A DNA stretch of 64,000 nt, from contig DATLSM010000030.1 of assembly GCA_035534175.1 (NCBI GenBank), positions 37,698-101,697 of the forward strand, read 5' to 3'. The position numbers and the translations under genes were made by a program. The DNA is from DATLSM01 sp035534175. Its GTDB lineage: Bacteria > Actinomycetota > Thermoleophilia > Solirubrobacterales > 70-9. Position 1 is the stretch's first letter. The number at the start of each line of letters is the position of its first letter. The notes under the pieces are model-generated. The model made no database searches, was not told the origin of the DNA, and worked only from the letters and a program-made list of their open reading frames with translations. Positions 34,749-43,389 of the stretch are shown in pieces.

Positions 34749-36164
34749 TTAACCGCGGCCCCCCCCGCTCCCCTGGTGGCCGGAGGACTCAGATCGCGGC
34801 AGAGCCCCACCTCCGCCCCCGGGGAGCGCTGGAGCGCCGATCAGCGCCTCCAGCGCTTGGCAGATGACCTCCAGGCCGGCCGAGCGGGAGCCCTTGACGA
34901 GGACGGCATCGCCGCTGCCAAGCTGCGCCGCCAGCAGCTCGGCGGCATCCTCGGGGTCGCCGACCAGCTCGTCGGGTCCGTAGTCGCGGGCCGGCTCGCC
35001 GACCCCGACCAGCAGGTCGAGCCCCGTGGCCCGCGCGTGCTCACCCACCTCGCGGTGGTAGGCGGGCGCATCCGGTCCCAGCTCGGCCATCTCGCCCAGC
35101 ACCGCGATCGTGCGCTCGGCCCCCAGCGTGGCGAGGTGATCGAGCGCCGCTCGCATCGACACCGGGTTCGCGTTGTAGCAGTCGTTCACGAGGACGATTC
35201 CGTCTCCCAGCTCGAGGCGCTCGCCGCGGAAGCGGGAGAATCCTATGTTCGCAGCGTGGTCGGCCATCGCCGCCGGCGAGGCGCCCAGCGCCACGCCTGC
35301 CCCGATCACGGCCAGCGCGTTGGTCAGGTTGTGGGCCTCGGTGAAGGGGAAATGGAAGCGGGCGCTGCCGGCCGGGGTGGCAATGAGCGCCTCGGTAATC
35401 CCGCCGCTGACAGTCCGCTCCAGAGCCTCGACATCTCCGCCCGGGCCGAAGCGGAGCAGGCGGGGCGCCTGACCCAGGTGGGGCTCCAGCGAGCCGGAGT
35501 CCGCCGGCACGACCGCGACCCCCCACGCGGGCAGCGGGGCGAGGATCTCGGCCTTCGCCGCCGCGATCGCCTCCACCGAGCCCAGCAGCTCGACGTGGAC
35601 CGGGCCGACGTTGGTGATCACCGCGACGTCGGGCTCAGCGATCGCCGCCAGATCGGCGATCTGTCCGCGACCGCGCATGGCCATCTCCAGCACCAACAGA
35701 TCGGTGCCCTCGGGGGCTTCCAGCACGGTTAACGGCAGCCCGATCTCGGTATTCAGGTTCTCGCGGTTGGCATGCACCCTTCCCGGCAGCAGCGCCCGGG
35801 AGATGTCCTTGACCGAGGTCTTGCCGACCGAGCCGGTGACGCCGATGACCCTGGCGCCGAGTGCCTGGCGCCAGGCGTGGGCCAGCGCCCCCATGGCCGC
35901 CAGCGGGTCGCGGACGCTGAAGACCCAGGCGCCCTCCAGGCCGGCGGCGTGGTCTGGCTCGACCACCACCCCCCAGGCTCCTGATGCAATCGCGGCCGAG
36001 GCGAACTCGCCACCGTCGGTGCTCCCCCCGCGCAGGCCGAAGAACAGAGCGCCGGGCCCGGCGCTGCGGGAGTCGATCGCACCGCGCTGGGGCCAGCCGC
36101 CGCCGCCCGCGGTGGCGATCTCGGCCCCCATCGCCGCGGCGATCTGCTCGGCGCCGAGCTTCAC
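34749..36164 (-). CDS. murF: UDP-N-acetylmuramoyl-tripeptide--D-alanyl-D-alanine ligase
   Basis: Adds D-Ala-D-Ala to the UDP-MurNAc-tripeptide. 471 residues with DSRSAGPGALFFGLRG (N-terminal domain), VTGSVGKTSVKD (ATP loop), ENLNTEIGLP, TNVGPVHVELLGS and VNDCYNANPVSM, all typical of MurF. The GTG start overlaps the murE stop by 4 bases. The C-terminal 20 residues are a Gly-rich tail outside the conserved domain. Confidence 0.96.
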   Translation of the reverse strand: MKLGAEQIAAAMGAEIATAGGGGWPQRGAIDSRSAGPGALFFGLRGGSTDGGEFASAAIASGAWGVVVEPDHAAGLEGAWVFSVRDPLAAMGALAHAWRQALGARVIGVTGSVGKTSVKDISRALLPGRVHANRENLNTEIGLPLTVLEAPEGTDLLVLEMAMRGRGQIADLAAIAEPDVAVITNVGPVHVELLGSVEAIAAAKAEILAPLPAWGVAVVPADSGSLEPHLGQAPRLLRFGPGGDVEALERTVSGGITEALIATPAGSARFHFPFTEAHNLTNALAVIGAGVALGASPAAMADHAANIGFSRFRGERLELGDGIVLVNDCYNANPVSMRAALDHLATLGAERTIAVLGEMAELGPDAPAYHREVGEHARATGLDLLVGVGEPARDYGPDELVGDPEDAAELLAAQLGSGDAVLVKGSRSAGLEVICQALEALIGAPALPGGGGGALPRSESSGHQGSGGGRG

Positions 36165-37609
36165 GCGGCGGCCAGCTTCCGCAGCTCCTCGGCCGCCACC
36201 TGGCGGTCATCGAAGGGGACCTTGCGCCCCCCCTCGAGCTCCTGGCAGTGCTCGTGCCCCTTGCCGGCAATCACAACCGTGTCGCCCGGTCGGGCGTGGG
36301 CGAGGGCCAGGGCAATGGCCGAGCGGCGGTCGACCTCGATCTCGACCCGCGAGCGATCCTCGATCCCGGCGAGGACCTCGGCCAGGATCTCCTCGGGATC
36401 CTCGGACCGGGGGTTGTCGGAGGTGACGATCGCCAGATCGGAGAGTTCGGCTCCCGCGCGTCCCATCTGCGGCCGCTTGCCACGATCGCGCTCGCCACCC
36501 GCACCGAAGACGGAGATCAGCCGCCCCCCCGTCAGCTGCCGCGCCGCCCGCAGCACGTTCTCCAGCGAATCCGGAGTGTGGGCGTAGTCGACGAGCACCG
36601 CGAACCGCTGTCCCTCCTGCACCGGCTCAAAGCGCCCCGGCACCCGTCCGGCGCTCCCCAGGGCGGCGGCCGCGACCCCGGGATCGACGCCGAGGGCGGT
36701 CGCGGCGGCAAACGCGCCCAGCGCGTTGGCGACGTTGAAGTGCCCTGGGAGAGCGATGCGCACCGGCGTCTCAGCGGCCGGCCCGGTGATCGTGAAGTCC
36801 GACCCCTCGGCGTCGAAGGACACATCGCCAGCGCGGTAGTCCGCCTCGGCGCCATCGGCGGAGAAGGTCAGGCACTCGAGCTCGGCGGCGAGCCGCCGGC
36901 CGTATGGGTCATCGACGTTGACCAGCGCGACGCGCGGCCGGCTCTCGAAAAGCTTTCGCTTGGAGCGGAAGTAGGCCTCCATGTCGCCGTGGAAGTCGAG
37001 GTGGTCGCGGGTCAGGTTGGTGAAAAGCGCCACATCGAAGCGAATTGAGTCGCAGCGATGCAGGGCCAGTGCGTGCGAGGAAACCTCCATCGCGCATGCC
37101 CGGTCCCCACCCTCTAGCATCCGTCGAAACGCCGCCTGCAGGTCGATGGCCTCGGGGGTTGTCCGCTCCACCTCCTCCTCCACCCCACCGACCACCTGCT
37201 TCACGGTCCCAAGCAACCCACATCGCGTCCCCGCCGCCTCCAGCACCTCCCGCACGAGGAACGCCGAGGTCGTCTTGCCGTTGGTCCCGGTCAACCCCAC
37301 GACCCTCAGCTCACCGGTGGGATCCCCCCAGAAGCGGGCGACCAGAGTCGCCATCGCCGCCCGGGCGTCGCCCACCACGACCTGAGCCACGCTCAGCTCC
37401 AGCTCCCGCTCGACGACAATCGCCACGGCCCCAGCCTCAACCGCCGCCGCGGCGAACTGGTGCCCATCGACCCTCTCCCCGGGCACGCAGAAGAACAGCG
37501 TCCCGGCGTCGACCCTGCGGCTGTCATAGGCCAGGTCGGCAACCTCCACCGAGCGATCGCCGAGGACCCGAAGCACGGGAGCTTCGCCAAGAAGCGCTTC
37601 CAACCTCAC
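36161..37609 (-). CDS. murE: UDP-MurNAc-tripeptide synthetase, meso-diaminopimelate type
   Basis: Adds the third residue of the peptidoglycan stem. 482 residues with the AYDSRRVDAGTLFFCVPG domain, TGTNGKTTSAFL ATP loop, TTPEAIDLQ and SSHALALHRCD. The DNPRSEDP motif indicates meso-diaminopimelate specificity (lysine enzymes have a different sequence there). I chose GTG 37607-37609 (VRLEALL) because homologues start at this strand; ATG 37657 would add 16 non-conserved residues. It lies 130 bases after ftsI. Confidence 0.94.
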   Translation of the reverse strand: MRLEALLGEAPVLRVLGDRSVEVADLAYDSRRVDAGTLFFCVPGERVDGHQFAAAAVEAGAVAIVVERELELSVAQVVVGDARAAMATLVARFWGDPTGELRVVGLTGTNGKTTSAFLVREVLEAAGTRCGLLGTVKQVVGGVEEEVERTTPEAIDLQAAFRRMLEGGDRACAMEVSSHALALHRCDSIRFDVALFTNLTRDHLDFHGDMEAYFRSKRKLFESRPRVALVNVDDPYGRRLAAELECLTFSADGAEADYRAGDVSFDAEGSDFTITGPAAETPVRIALPGHFNVANALGAFAAATALGVDPGVAAAALGSAGRVPGRFEPVQEGQRFAVLVDYAHTPDSLENVLRAARQLTGGRLISVFGAGGERDRGKRPQMGRAGAELSDLAIVTSDNPRSEDPEEILAEVLAGIEDRSRVEIEVDRRSAIALALAHARPGDTVVIAGKGHEHCQELEGGRKVPFDDRQVAAEELRKLAAA

Positions 37610-37739
37610 CCCGACGATTCTAGGTCGCGACCCAGCCGCCCATTCCGCCGGCACCATGGGCTGAGCGGGGTCAGCGAGGACTCCGGCGGCGGCGCCCGTC
37701 TCACCCGATCAGAGGACCCGTGGGTCGCCCGCACGATCT

Positions 37740-39395
37740 CTATTGAGGAGGAACGCCCAGATAGGGAAGGGCGAAGGCGGCGATTTTGCCGAACGCCGGG
37801 GCGGCCACCGACCCGCCGTAGTAGTTCCCCCCCGATGGCTGGTTGACGATCACCGCAACCAGCAGCCGCGGATTCTGCGCCGGCGCGAAGCCGATGAAGG
37901 AGCCGACGAATTTGGTGTTGGAGTAGGTCCCGTTTTCAGCGATCTGCGCGGTCCCCGTCTTGCCGGCCAGGGTGTAGCCGGGCACGCTGACCTCCGAGGC
38001 GGTCCCGCCGGGCGCCAGCACGCCTTCCAGCATGGTCCGCACCTGCGAGGCGACCTGAGCGGGGATGACACGGTGCCCGCGCGGCTCGCTCACCGGCCTG
38101 CCGCCGATCTTCTCGATCAGATTCGGCCGCCGAAGGATGCCGCCGTCGGCGATCGCCTGGTAGCCGGCAACCATCTGCATCGGCGTCACCGAGAGGCCCT
38201 GTCCCATTGGCAGGTTGCCCATCGTAGAGCCCGAGTAGTCCTTCAGCGCAGGCACGATGCCGCGTTCCTCGCCGGGGAACTGAATCCCGGTCGGGCGGCC
38301 GAAACCAAAGCGGTCGATCCAGCGGCTGAAGCGCGCGGCACCCAGCTTCAGCCCGATCGTCACCGCGCCCACGTTGGAGGAGCGGGAGAGGATCTGGGCG
38401 ACGGTCATCGTTTCGGTCCCCCGCAGCTCGGCGTCAGAGATCGAACGATTGGCGACCTGGATGCTCGGCGGCAGGGTGAACGAGGTTTCCGGAGTCACTA
38501 TCCCTTCGTCCAGGGCGGCCGAGATGGTGAAGGCCTTGAAGGTCGAACCTGGCTCATAGGTGAATCCGGTCGCCTGGTTCTCGAGCGCTTCGGGATTGGC
38601 CTGGGAGAGGTCATTGAGGTTGACCGGCGGCCAGTTGGCCATCGCCAGAATCTGTGAGTTGCGCGGATCGATCACGATCGCGGTGGCGCTCTTGGGCGAG
38701 AAGCTCGAGCCGACGCCGGCAAGCACTTCTTCGGTCTTAGCCTGGATCGCAGGGTCGAGCGTGAGCTGGACGTCGCTGCCGTTGCTGGCCTGCTTCACCG
38801 TTTCCAGTCGGATCGGCTCGCCGAGCGCGTCCTTGACCACGCGGCGTTCCCCGGTGGTGCCCTTCAACACCGAGTTCTCCGCAGCTTCCAGCCCGGTCAG
38901 CCCCTTGCCTTCGGTACCGATCGCGCCGATCACCTGCCCGGCCAGTTCCCCCTGCGGGTATGTCCGCCGGCTACCTGGTAGCTGTCCGATCCCCGGCAGC
39001 TTCAACCGCGCGATTCGCGCCGCCGCTGTAATGCCGATGTCATGAGCCACGTAGGAGAAGCCGGAGTGCGCAGTCAGGCTGTGCAGAACCTGGCTTGGGC
39101 CAAGGCCAACGATCGGCGCCAGCCTGGCGGCGGTCCGCGCCGCGTCCTTCACCTGATAGGGGGTGGCATAGATCGTCGCCGCGTCTTCGGAGGCGGCGAG
39201 CTCGTTGCCGTCGCGATCGAGAATGCTGCCGCGCAGCCCGGGAATCGTGACCACCCCGGTCTGCTGGGAGATCGCCTCGGAGGCCAGCGTCGATCCTTCC
39301 ACCCCCTGCAGCCAGAAGGCACGGCCGATCACGACCACAAAGCAGAGAACGAAGCCGGCGAACAGGAGGCCTATCCGTCGCTCGATCAGGCGCAT
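37740..39395 (-). CDS. ftsI: Septal peptidoglycan transpeptidase FtsI (PBP3)
   Basis: Class B penicillin-binding protein partnered with FtsW. 551 residues: one N-terminal membrane helix (about 8-25), the dimerisation domain with GSILDRDGNELA, then the transpeptidase motifs STFK (284-287, acylated Ser), SSN (339-341) and KTGT (479-482). ATG at 39393-39395. It is 14 bases after the FtsL-like gene. No PASTA domains are present. Confidence 0.95.
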   Translation of the reverse strand: MRLIERRIGLLFAGFVLCFVVVIGRAFWLQGVEGSTLASEAISQQTGVVTIPGLRGSILDRDGNELAASEDAATIYATPYQVKDAARTAARLAPIVGLGPSQVLHSLTAHSGFSYVAHDIGITAAARIARLKLPGIGQLPGSRRTYPQGELAGQVIGAIGTEGKGLTGLEAAENSVLKGTTGERRVVKDALGEPIRLETVKQASNGSDVQLTLDPAIQAKTEEVLAGVGSSFSPKSATAIVIDPRNSQILAMANWPPVNLNDLSQANPEALENQATGFTYEPGSTFKAFTISAALDEGIVTPETSFTLPPSIQVANRSISDAELRGTETMTVAQILSRSSNVGAVTIGLKLGAARFSRWIDRFGFGRPTGIQFPGEERGIVPALKDYSGSTMGNLPMGQGLSVTPMQMVAGYQAIADGGILRRPNLIEKIGGRPVSEPRGHRVIPAQVASQVRTMLEGVLAPGGTASEVSVPGYTLAGKTGTAQIAENGTYSNTKFVGSFIGFAPAQNPRLLVAVIVNQPSGGNYYGGSVAAPAFGKIAAFALPYLGVPPQ

Positions 39396-39409
39396 CGCGC
39401 GTCTCGGCC

Positions 39410-39988
39410 TCAGCCGCCGGAGGCGGCGGCGAGGCGTCTGGCCGCCGTCTCGACGTCATTCGGAGCGGCCGTCACATATTGGACCTGATTGGCCGAGGGC
39501 ATGGCGAGGCCCTGAGCGCCTGCCTCGTGGCGAATCCGGGCGGTCCCGTAGCGCTGCGCGTCACGGCTCTGGGTAACCGAGTTGTCGGCTTCCAGCGCCT
39601 CGATGTTCTGGTAGATCTTGCCGCTGGAGGCGGCGAAGCTGAGGGTGATTACGTTGAGGGCGACTATCCCCACCAGCAACACCCCGAGCACCCCGATCCA
39701 GGCTCGACCGCGGGTCATCCGGACCACGAGGCCCGAATCGGGAAGGTGGCCGACGGCGCTCGCCGTACGGCCGACGGCGAGCGGGATCAGCTGACCGCCG
39801 CCGGCCCGCTTTGGCTTGGGCCGCGCGGGGCGCGGGGCGCGAGCGGGAGCGGGGCGGGCGCGAGCGGGAGCCGCCCGCGCGGTGCGCGGGGCCGCCTTGC
39901 GCGCCGGCGGAGCGCTGCGGGCAGGCGCCGGTTTGGGCGGCGGCGCCTGAGCTGGCGCGGCCTTGCGCGCTGGCGCAGCGACGCCCAT
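39410..39988 (-). CDS. ftsL: FtsL-like septum protein with long basic N-terminal tail
   Basis: 192-residue single-pass protein. The first 65 residues are a low-complexity Ala/Pro/Lys/Arg tail expected to be cytoplasmic, followed by one helix (about 96-118, GVLGVLLVGIVALNVITLSF) and a short coiled-coil-like segment (IEALEADNSVTQSRDA) outside the membrane. Position between rsmH and ftsI plus topology define it as the FtsL slot; sequence similarity alone would not. The ATG shares one base with the rsmH stop. Confidence 0.75.
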   Translation of the reverse strand: MGVAAPARKAAPAQAPPPKPAPARSAPPARKAAPRTARAAPARARPAPARAPRPARPKPKRAGGGQLIPLAVGRTASAVGHLPDSGLVVRMTRGRAWIGVLGVLLVGIVALNVITLSFAASSGKIYQNIEALEADNSVTQSRDAQRYGTARIRHEAGAQGLAMPSANQVQYVTAAPNDVETAARRLAAASGG

Positions 39989-40941
39989 CAGCTGCTCCCC
40001 GCCCCGGACATCGCCTCGGCGATCTTTACCGCCACCCGCAGATGCGCCGAGCGCGAGCGCGGATTGGCGGCGGTCTCCGCGGCGGCGGGTGCAATCGCCC
40101 GTCGGGTGAGCAACTCCGCCTCGGGCTCGTGGCCGCAGACGCAGATCGGCAGCTCCGGCGGGCAGACGCAGCCGCGGGCGCGCTCGGCGAGGAACCGCTT
40201 TACCCGACGGTCCTCGAGCGAGTGGAAGGAGATCGCGGCGAGCCGACCGCCGACCTCCAGCATCCGCCAGGCGAGCGGCAGCGCTTCGTCCAGCGATTCA
40301 AGCTCCCCGTTGACCGCGATCCGAATCGCCTGGAAGGTCCGCTTGGCGGGATGGCCGCCACCGAAGCGGGCCGACGCCGGCATGCCGGCTTTGACCGCCT
40401 CCACCAACTCCGAGGTGGTGCGCAAGGGGCGCCGCCCGATGATCTCCCTCGCGATCCCACCGGCGTAGCGCTCCTCGCCGAAGCGACGCAGCAACTGGGC
40501 GATCCGCGACTCCGGCCACTCGTTGACCAGATCGGCGGCGGTCAACTGCTGGCGCGTGTCCATCCGCATGTCGAGTGGGGCCTCGTAGGAGTAGGAGAAC
40601 CCCCGCTCCCAGGCATCGACCTGCATCGAGGACATTCCGAGATCCAGGTAGACCATGTCTGGGTGGGTGCCTTCGCCGCGCAGGGTGCGAAGCCCTTCCG
40701 CGTAGTCGGTGCCGATGAAGCGGGTCTGACAGGAGGCGGCGGCGGCGAACCGCACGAAGCGGTCCGCGGCAGCCGGGTCGCGGTCAATGCAGACGAGCGT
40801 CCCATCCGGCCCCAGCCGCCTGGCGATGAGCCCGGCGTGGCCGCCGCCGCCAAAGGTGCAATCGACCGCCAGCTGCCCTGGCTCGGGAGCGAGGAGCGAG
40901 GTCAGCTCAGAGGCGAGGACGGGCAGGTGTTCGGCGGGCAT
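39988..40941 (-). CDS. rsmH: 16S rRNA (cytosine(1402)-N4)-methyltransferase
   Basis: SAM-dependent enzyme (MraW) methylating C1402 in the ribosomal P site. 317 residues with HLPVLASEL at the start, VDCTFGGGGHAGLIA (SAM loop), IDRDPAA, VYLDLGMSSMQVD, RTFQAIRIAVNGEL and ISFHSLEDRRVKRF. I chose ATG 40939-40941 (MPAEHLPVLASE), which matches the family length of about 313; the frame stays open for 68 more codons back into mraZ. Cys pairs at the C-terminus (CVCPPELPICVCG) are typical. Confidence 0.94.
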   Translation of the reverse strand: MPAEHLPVLASELTSLLAPEPGQLAVDCTFGGGGHAGLIARRLGPDGTLVCIDRDPAAADRFVRFAAAASCQTRFIGTDYAEGLRTLRGEGTHPDMVYLDLGMSSMQVDAWERGFSYSYEAPLDMRMDTRQQLTAADLVNEWPESRIAQLLRRFGEERYAGGIAREIIGRRPLRTTSELVEAVKAGMPASARFGGGHPAKRTFQAIRIAVNGELESLDEALPLAWRMLEVGGRLAAISFHSLEDRRVKRFLAERARGCVCPPELPICVCGHEPEAELLTRRAIAPAAAETAANPRSRSAHLRVAVKIAEAMSGAGSS

Positions 40942-41032
40942 ATGGATAAGGGTGGCGGTATTCACGAGGGCTGCGCCCACGCTCCGCTCGGGCAGCTCAG
41001 ATATGGACGCTCGCTGCGCATCGGCTCGCATA

Positions 41033-41476
41033 TCACTCGCTCGCTCCTGCACCGGCGAGGCCCTCGGCGATCTCCGGCGCTTCAAGGTCGAGCTCCTGCT
41101 CCTGGATGGCCCAGGCCTCCGCGTTCCAGATCTCCAGGTACTCACCGGTCCCTGCCACCACGCAGGTGCCGTCGAGGCCGGCGTGCTCGATCAGCGGCTT
41201 CGGTAGGCGGATGCGGCCGGCGGAGTCGAGCGCCTCGTCGAAGGAGCCGCCGTGGAAGCGGCGCCGCAGCCGGCGTGCGTCGCGGCCGAAGGGGCTGTGT
41301 GGCGCGAGGAAGCGGTCCGAGAGCCGCTCGAACTCCGCGGTCGTGTGCAACCAGACGCAGGGGTCGAAGCCCTTGGACAGAACCACTCCGTCGGAGAGGG
41401 CGGCACGGAACCGGGAGGGAACCGTGAGGCGATCCTTGGAATCGAGGCTGTGCTCGTAGATACCCCGAAATGCCAC
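41033..41476 (-). CDS. mraZ: Transcriptional regulator MraZ
   Basis: First gene of the dcw cluster; the family forms rings of SpoVT/AbrB-like domains and controls dcw transcription. 147 residues with two repeats: FRGIYEHSLDSKDRLTVPSRFR (N-terminal) and DSAGRIRLPKPLIEHAGL (C-terminal). The GTG start at 41474-41476 has AAAGGAA at about 8-base spacing. Candidate MraZ boxes lie about 107 bases upstream. The acidic C-terminus is slightly longer than in E. coli. Confidence 0.95.
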   Translation of the reverse strand: MAFRGIYEHSLDSKDRLTVPSRFRAALSDGVVLSKGFDPCVWLHTTAEFERLSDRFLAPHSPFGRDARRLRRRFHGGSFDEALDSAGRIRLPKPLIEHAGLDGTCVVAGTGEYLEIWNAEAWAIQEQELDLEAPEIAEGLAGAGASE

Positions 41477-41511
41477 CGCGTCGATTCCTTTCGGGAGGGC
41501 TGGGAAAAGTT

Positions 41512-41556
41512 AGGACCGAGGTGATGAGGTGGGAGGAGCCTCACCACCCCGGTCCT
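41512..41556 (-). promoter_or_regulatory. Leader hairpin upstream of mraZ
   Basis: An 18-bp stem, arms 41512-41529 and 41539-41556, with a 9-base loop. The two non-Watson-Crick positions in the DNA become G-U pairs only in minus-strand RNA, so the structure fits a transcript running towards mraZ. The arm is followed in that RNA by AACUUUUCCC. This resembles an intrinsic terminator or attenuator 35 bases before the mraZ start. It could end upstream transcripts or regulate entry into the dcw operon. Confidence 0.6.
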
Positions 41557-41582
41557 GGGCTTCAACTCGCGCGCCACTGTAA

Positions 41583-41612
41583 CCCACTTCCACCCACTTT
41601 GCAACACGCCCA
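41583..41612 (-). promoter_or_regulatory. Candidate MraZ box (TGGG repeats)
   Basis: Read on the minus strand, three TGGG elements occur: 41612-41609, 41596-41593 and 41586-41583. The last two form TGGGTGGAAGTGGGT with a 10-base period, the arrangement described for MraZ operators (TGGG repeats, one per helical turn) in other bacteria. The position, about 107 bases upstream of the mraZ start, fits autoregulation of the dcw promoter. Confidence 0.5.
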
Positions 41613-41944
41613 TGCACTGCAAGGTCATTTGCAGCCAGCGGCTCCGGCCGCCCCCCCACCAGACAGAGCTTGATCGGCGGGGACGGCGGCCGACCAGAGC
41701 AACGACTCCCAGCCCGGGGTGAGGGCGCCCCCGACAGGCGTTCGGGGCCAGGCGGGAATCCGTCGATGGGCGCGAGATGGAGACGATCAAAGGCTTCCCC
41801 CGCGCCCGCTGCGGGGTTCTCTGTGAGCAGCGGAACACCCCCCGGGTCCTCGCCCGCGGGCCTCTAACTTCTGGCGACGGGCGCCGCTGGAAGGCTCGCC
41901 TTCCTTGGGGCCCCACCCGATGATCTCGCTCGCGATCGAGGCGC

Positions 41945-42114
41945 TGCGCCGATCGCGGCGACGGCATCCACGTCCATCCCGCCGCCGACGTGCGGGGTGG
42001 CACCGATCGCCTCGATCCCGTCCGCCGCCGCCTGGCGGCCATCCCCGCGCGGTCTTCGGAGTCGAGCGCCCCACCGTCGAGGGCCGGCGGGTCGTGGCAG
42101 TGCAGGTCGATCAT
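41945..42114 (-). pseudogene. Remnant of a PHP-type tyrosine-protein phosphatase (CpsB/YwqE-like)
   Basis: From the ATG at 42114 one frame reads MIDLHCHDPPALDGGALDSE, the start of PHP-family phosphatases (HCHxLPxxDDG). After about 28 codons the match continues in another frame as AADGIEAIGATPHVGGGMD, the next conserved block (ATPH). So one frameshift separates two adjacent motifs. Nothing further of the 240-residue family can be followed below 41945; the rest is lost. The remaining 41657-41944 stretch holds no recognisable gene. Confidence 0.65.
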
Positions 42115-42262
42115 CTGCGGCCATCAGGCCAGACCGGCGCCAATCGGCCGAGGCATGCAAACCGCCGTTCAGCGGCCTGCGTTTGCGGGCATCGGACTAC
42201 GATGATCGCCATGATCCGGCATCTGCTCCCGCCGGGCTTGCGGGATCAGGTGGCTTCAACTC

Positions 42263-42730
42263 ATGGATAAGAAAACGACCCGCCGAGGGAACTACGAGTC
42301 TGGCTCCGATTACGTGCTGGAGTACGGTGAGCTCCGCTTCGCCTTCAACGAGCAGGACTTTGGCCAGCGGGTGGAGCAGGCTGCCGTCAAGCTCGGCTTC
42401 GTCGACCAGGGACTGAGCCAGGAGGAGCTGGATGACCTCCTCGACCTGGCCGTCAGCGGAGAGATCGCCGAGCCCAGCTCCCGCCTCGGGGAGCACATCA
42501 ATGAGAACTGGGAGGACTTGGTCGGCCCGGCCAACCGCAGCCTGGTCCACTGGATCCGCCGCCTCGTCTTCCGCGGCGCCTGGCTGGACCAGCGAGTCAA
42601 GGAGGGCGAGCTTGACGTCGTCTTCGACGAGCGCACCCAGACATTCGGCTACGTCCAGCCGGACCGCAGCTCCGAGCTGATCGAGCTCTCCAAGGAGCCG
42701 TCCTGGCGCCGCATCGCCTACCGCAGGTAG
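42263..42730 (+). CDS. Uncharacterised acidic protein, 155 aa
   Basis: I do not recognise the family. The product is hydrophilic, without signal peptide or membrane helix, and starts MDKKTTRRGNYESGSDYVLE. It has acidic helical stretches (QEELDDLLDLAV, KEGELDVVFDERTQ) and a basic end (WRRIAYRR). Codon use matches the genome, which supports a real gene. It stands alone on the plus strand, divergent from the mraZ side and convergent with the next gene. Inverted repeats just upstream (TGATCC and GGATCA, about 42221-42247) may be part of its control region. Confidence 0.65.
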   Translation: MDKKTTRRGNYESGSDYVLEYGELRFAFNEQDFGQRVEQAAVKLGFVDQGLSQEELDDLLDLAVSGEIAEPSSRLGEHINENWEDLVGPANRSLVHWIRRLVFRGAWLDQRVKEGELDVVFDERTQTFGYVQPDRSSELIELSKEPSWRRIAYRR

Positions 42731-42755
42731 ACGGCGGGACCCCGGTTCCCCGGCT

Positions 42756-43373
42756 CTAAGGCCGTTCGCGCTCGTAGTAGACGCGGGCGCGGGCGACCAG
42801 GCCCGCCTCGTCCAGCTCAACCGCCTCGATCGCGCGGTGGCCGTCCTCGCGCCGGTAGAGCACGGCGAAACCGCCGGGGCCCTCGAGCAGGGACTCCTCG
42901 GTGACCTTCATGTTGGGCGCCAGCTCGAGCCCGTGGCGGAAGTGTTCGCGCAGTGCCTGGCGCCCGTTCAGCCGCTCGCCCGCCGGGTCGGCGTCGCCCA
43001 CCACCGGCGCGATCACGAACTCCACGTCCTCTGCATAGCAGGCGACGATCGCGTCGATGTCGCGCCCGTTCCAGGCCTCCAGCCAGCGGTCGGCGTGCTC
43101 CCGAGGACCACCGCCCCTGCTCCGCCGGCGGCCGAAGCGGCGTCTGCGGCGGCGCGGCCGAGCCGGCGCCGTCTCGGCCCGCGCCCTGAGGGCGGGGGCC
43201 GGGCTCTCCTCGGGCGCTTTTTGCGCCGCCGGCGCCTGCTCGGGGGGAGCACCGCCGGCCAGTGCCTCGATCAGCTCGGCACGAGGCAGCATCCGGTAGC
43301 CCGACACTCCTTCCCTGGCGGCCAGCTCATGTAGCTCGGCGAGGTGCTTGGATTCCAGATCGGCCGTGGTCAT
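42756..43373 (-). CDS. SnoaL/NTF2-like protein with N-terminal Rho_N/SAP-like motif
   Basis: 205 residues in three parts. About 5-40 resembles the Rho N-terminal helix-extended-loop-helix motif (LESKHLAELHELAAREGVSGYRML then RAELIEAL). About 42-90 is a Pro/Ala/Arg-rich linker with a run of ten basic residues. About 92-200 is a SnoaL-like fold (REHADRWLEAWNGRDIDAIVACYAED). SnoaL folds serve as small enzymes or binding domains; the nucleic acid-binding style N-terminus suggests a DNA- or RNA-linked role. It follows no clear operon partner; glpD lies upstream with a 16-base gap. Confidence 0.72.
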   Translation of the reverse strand: MTTADLESKHLAELHELAAREGVSGYRMLPRAELIEALAGGAPPEQAPAAQKAPEESPAPALRARAETAPARPRRRRRRFGRRRSRGGGPREHADRWLEAWNGRDIDAIVACYAEDVEFVIAPVVGDADPAGERLNGRQALREHFRHGLELAPNMKVTEESLLEGPGGFAVLYRREDGHRAIEAVELDEAGLVARARVYYERERP

Positions 43374-43389
43374 CGAGGCGCCAGGTTAT

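Noticed and set aside
41657..41944. RNase P RNA or another structured RNA upstream of mraZ
   Set aside because: None of the conserved RNase P core sequences were found on either strand.
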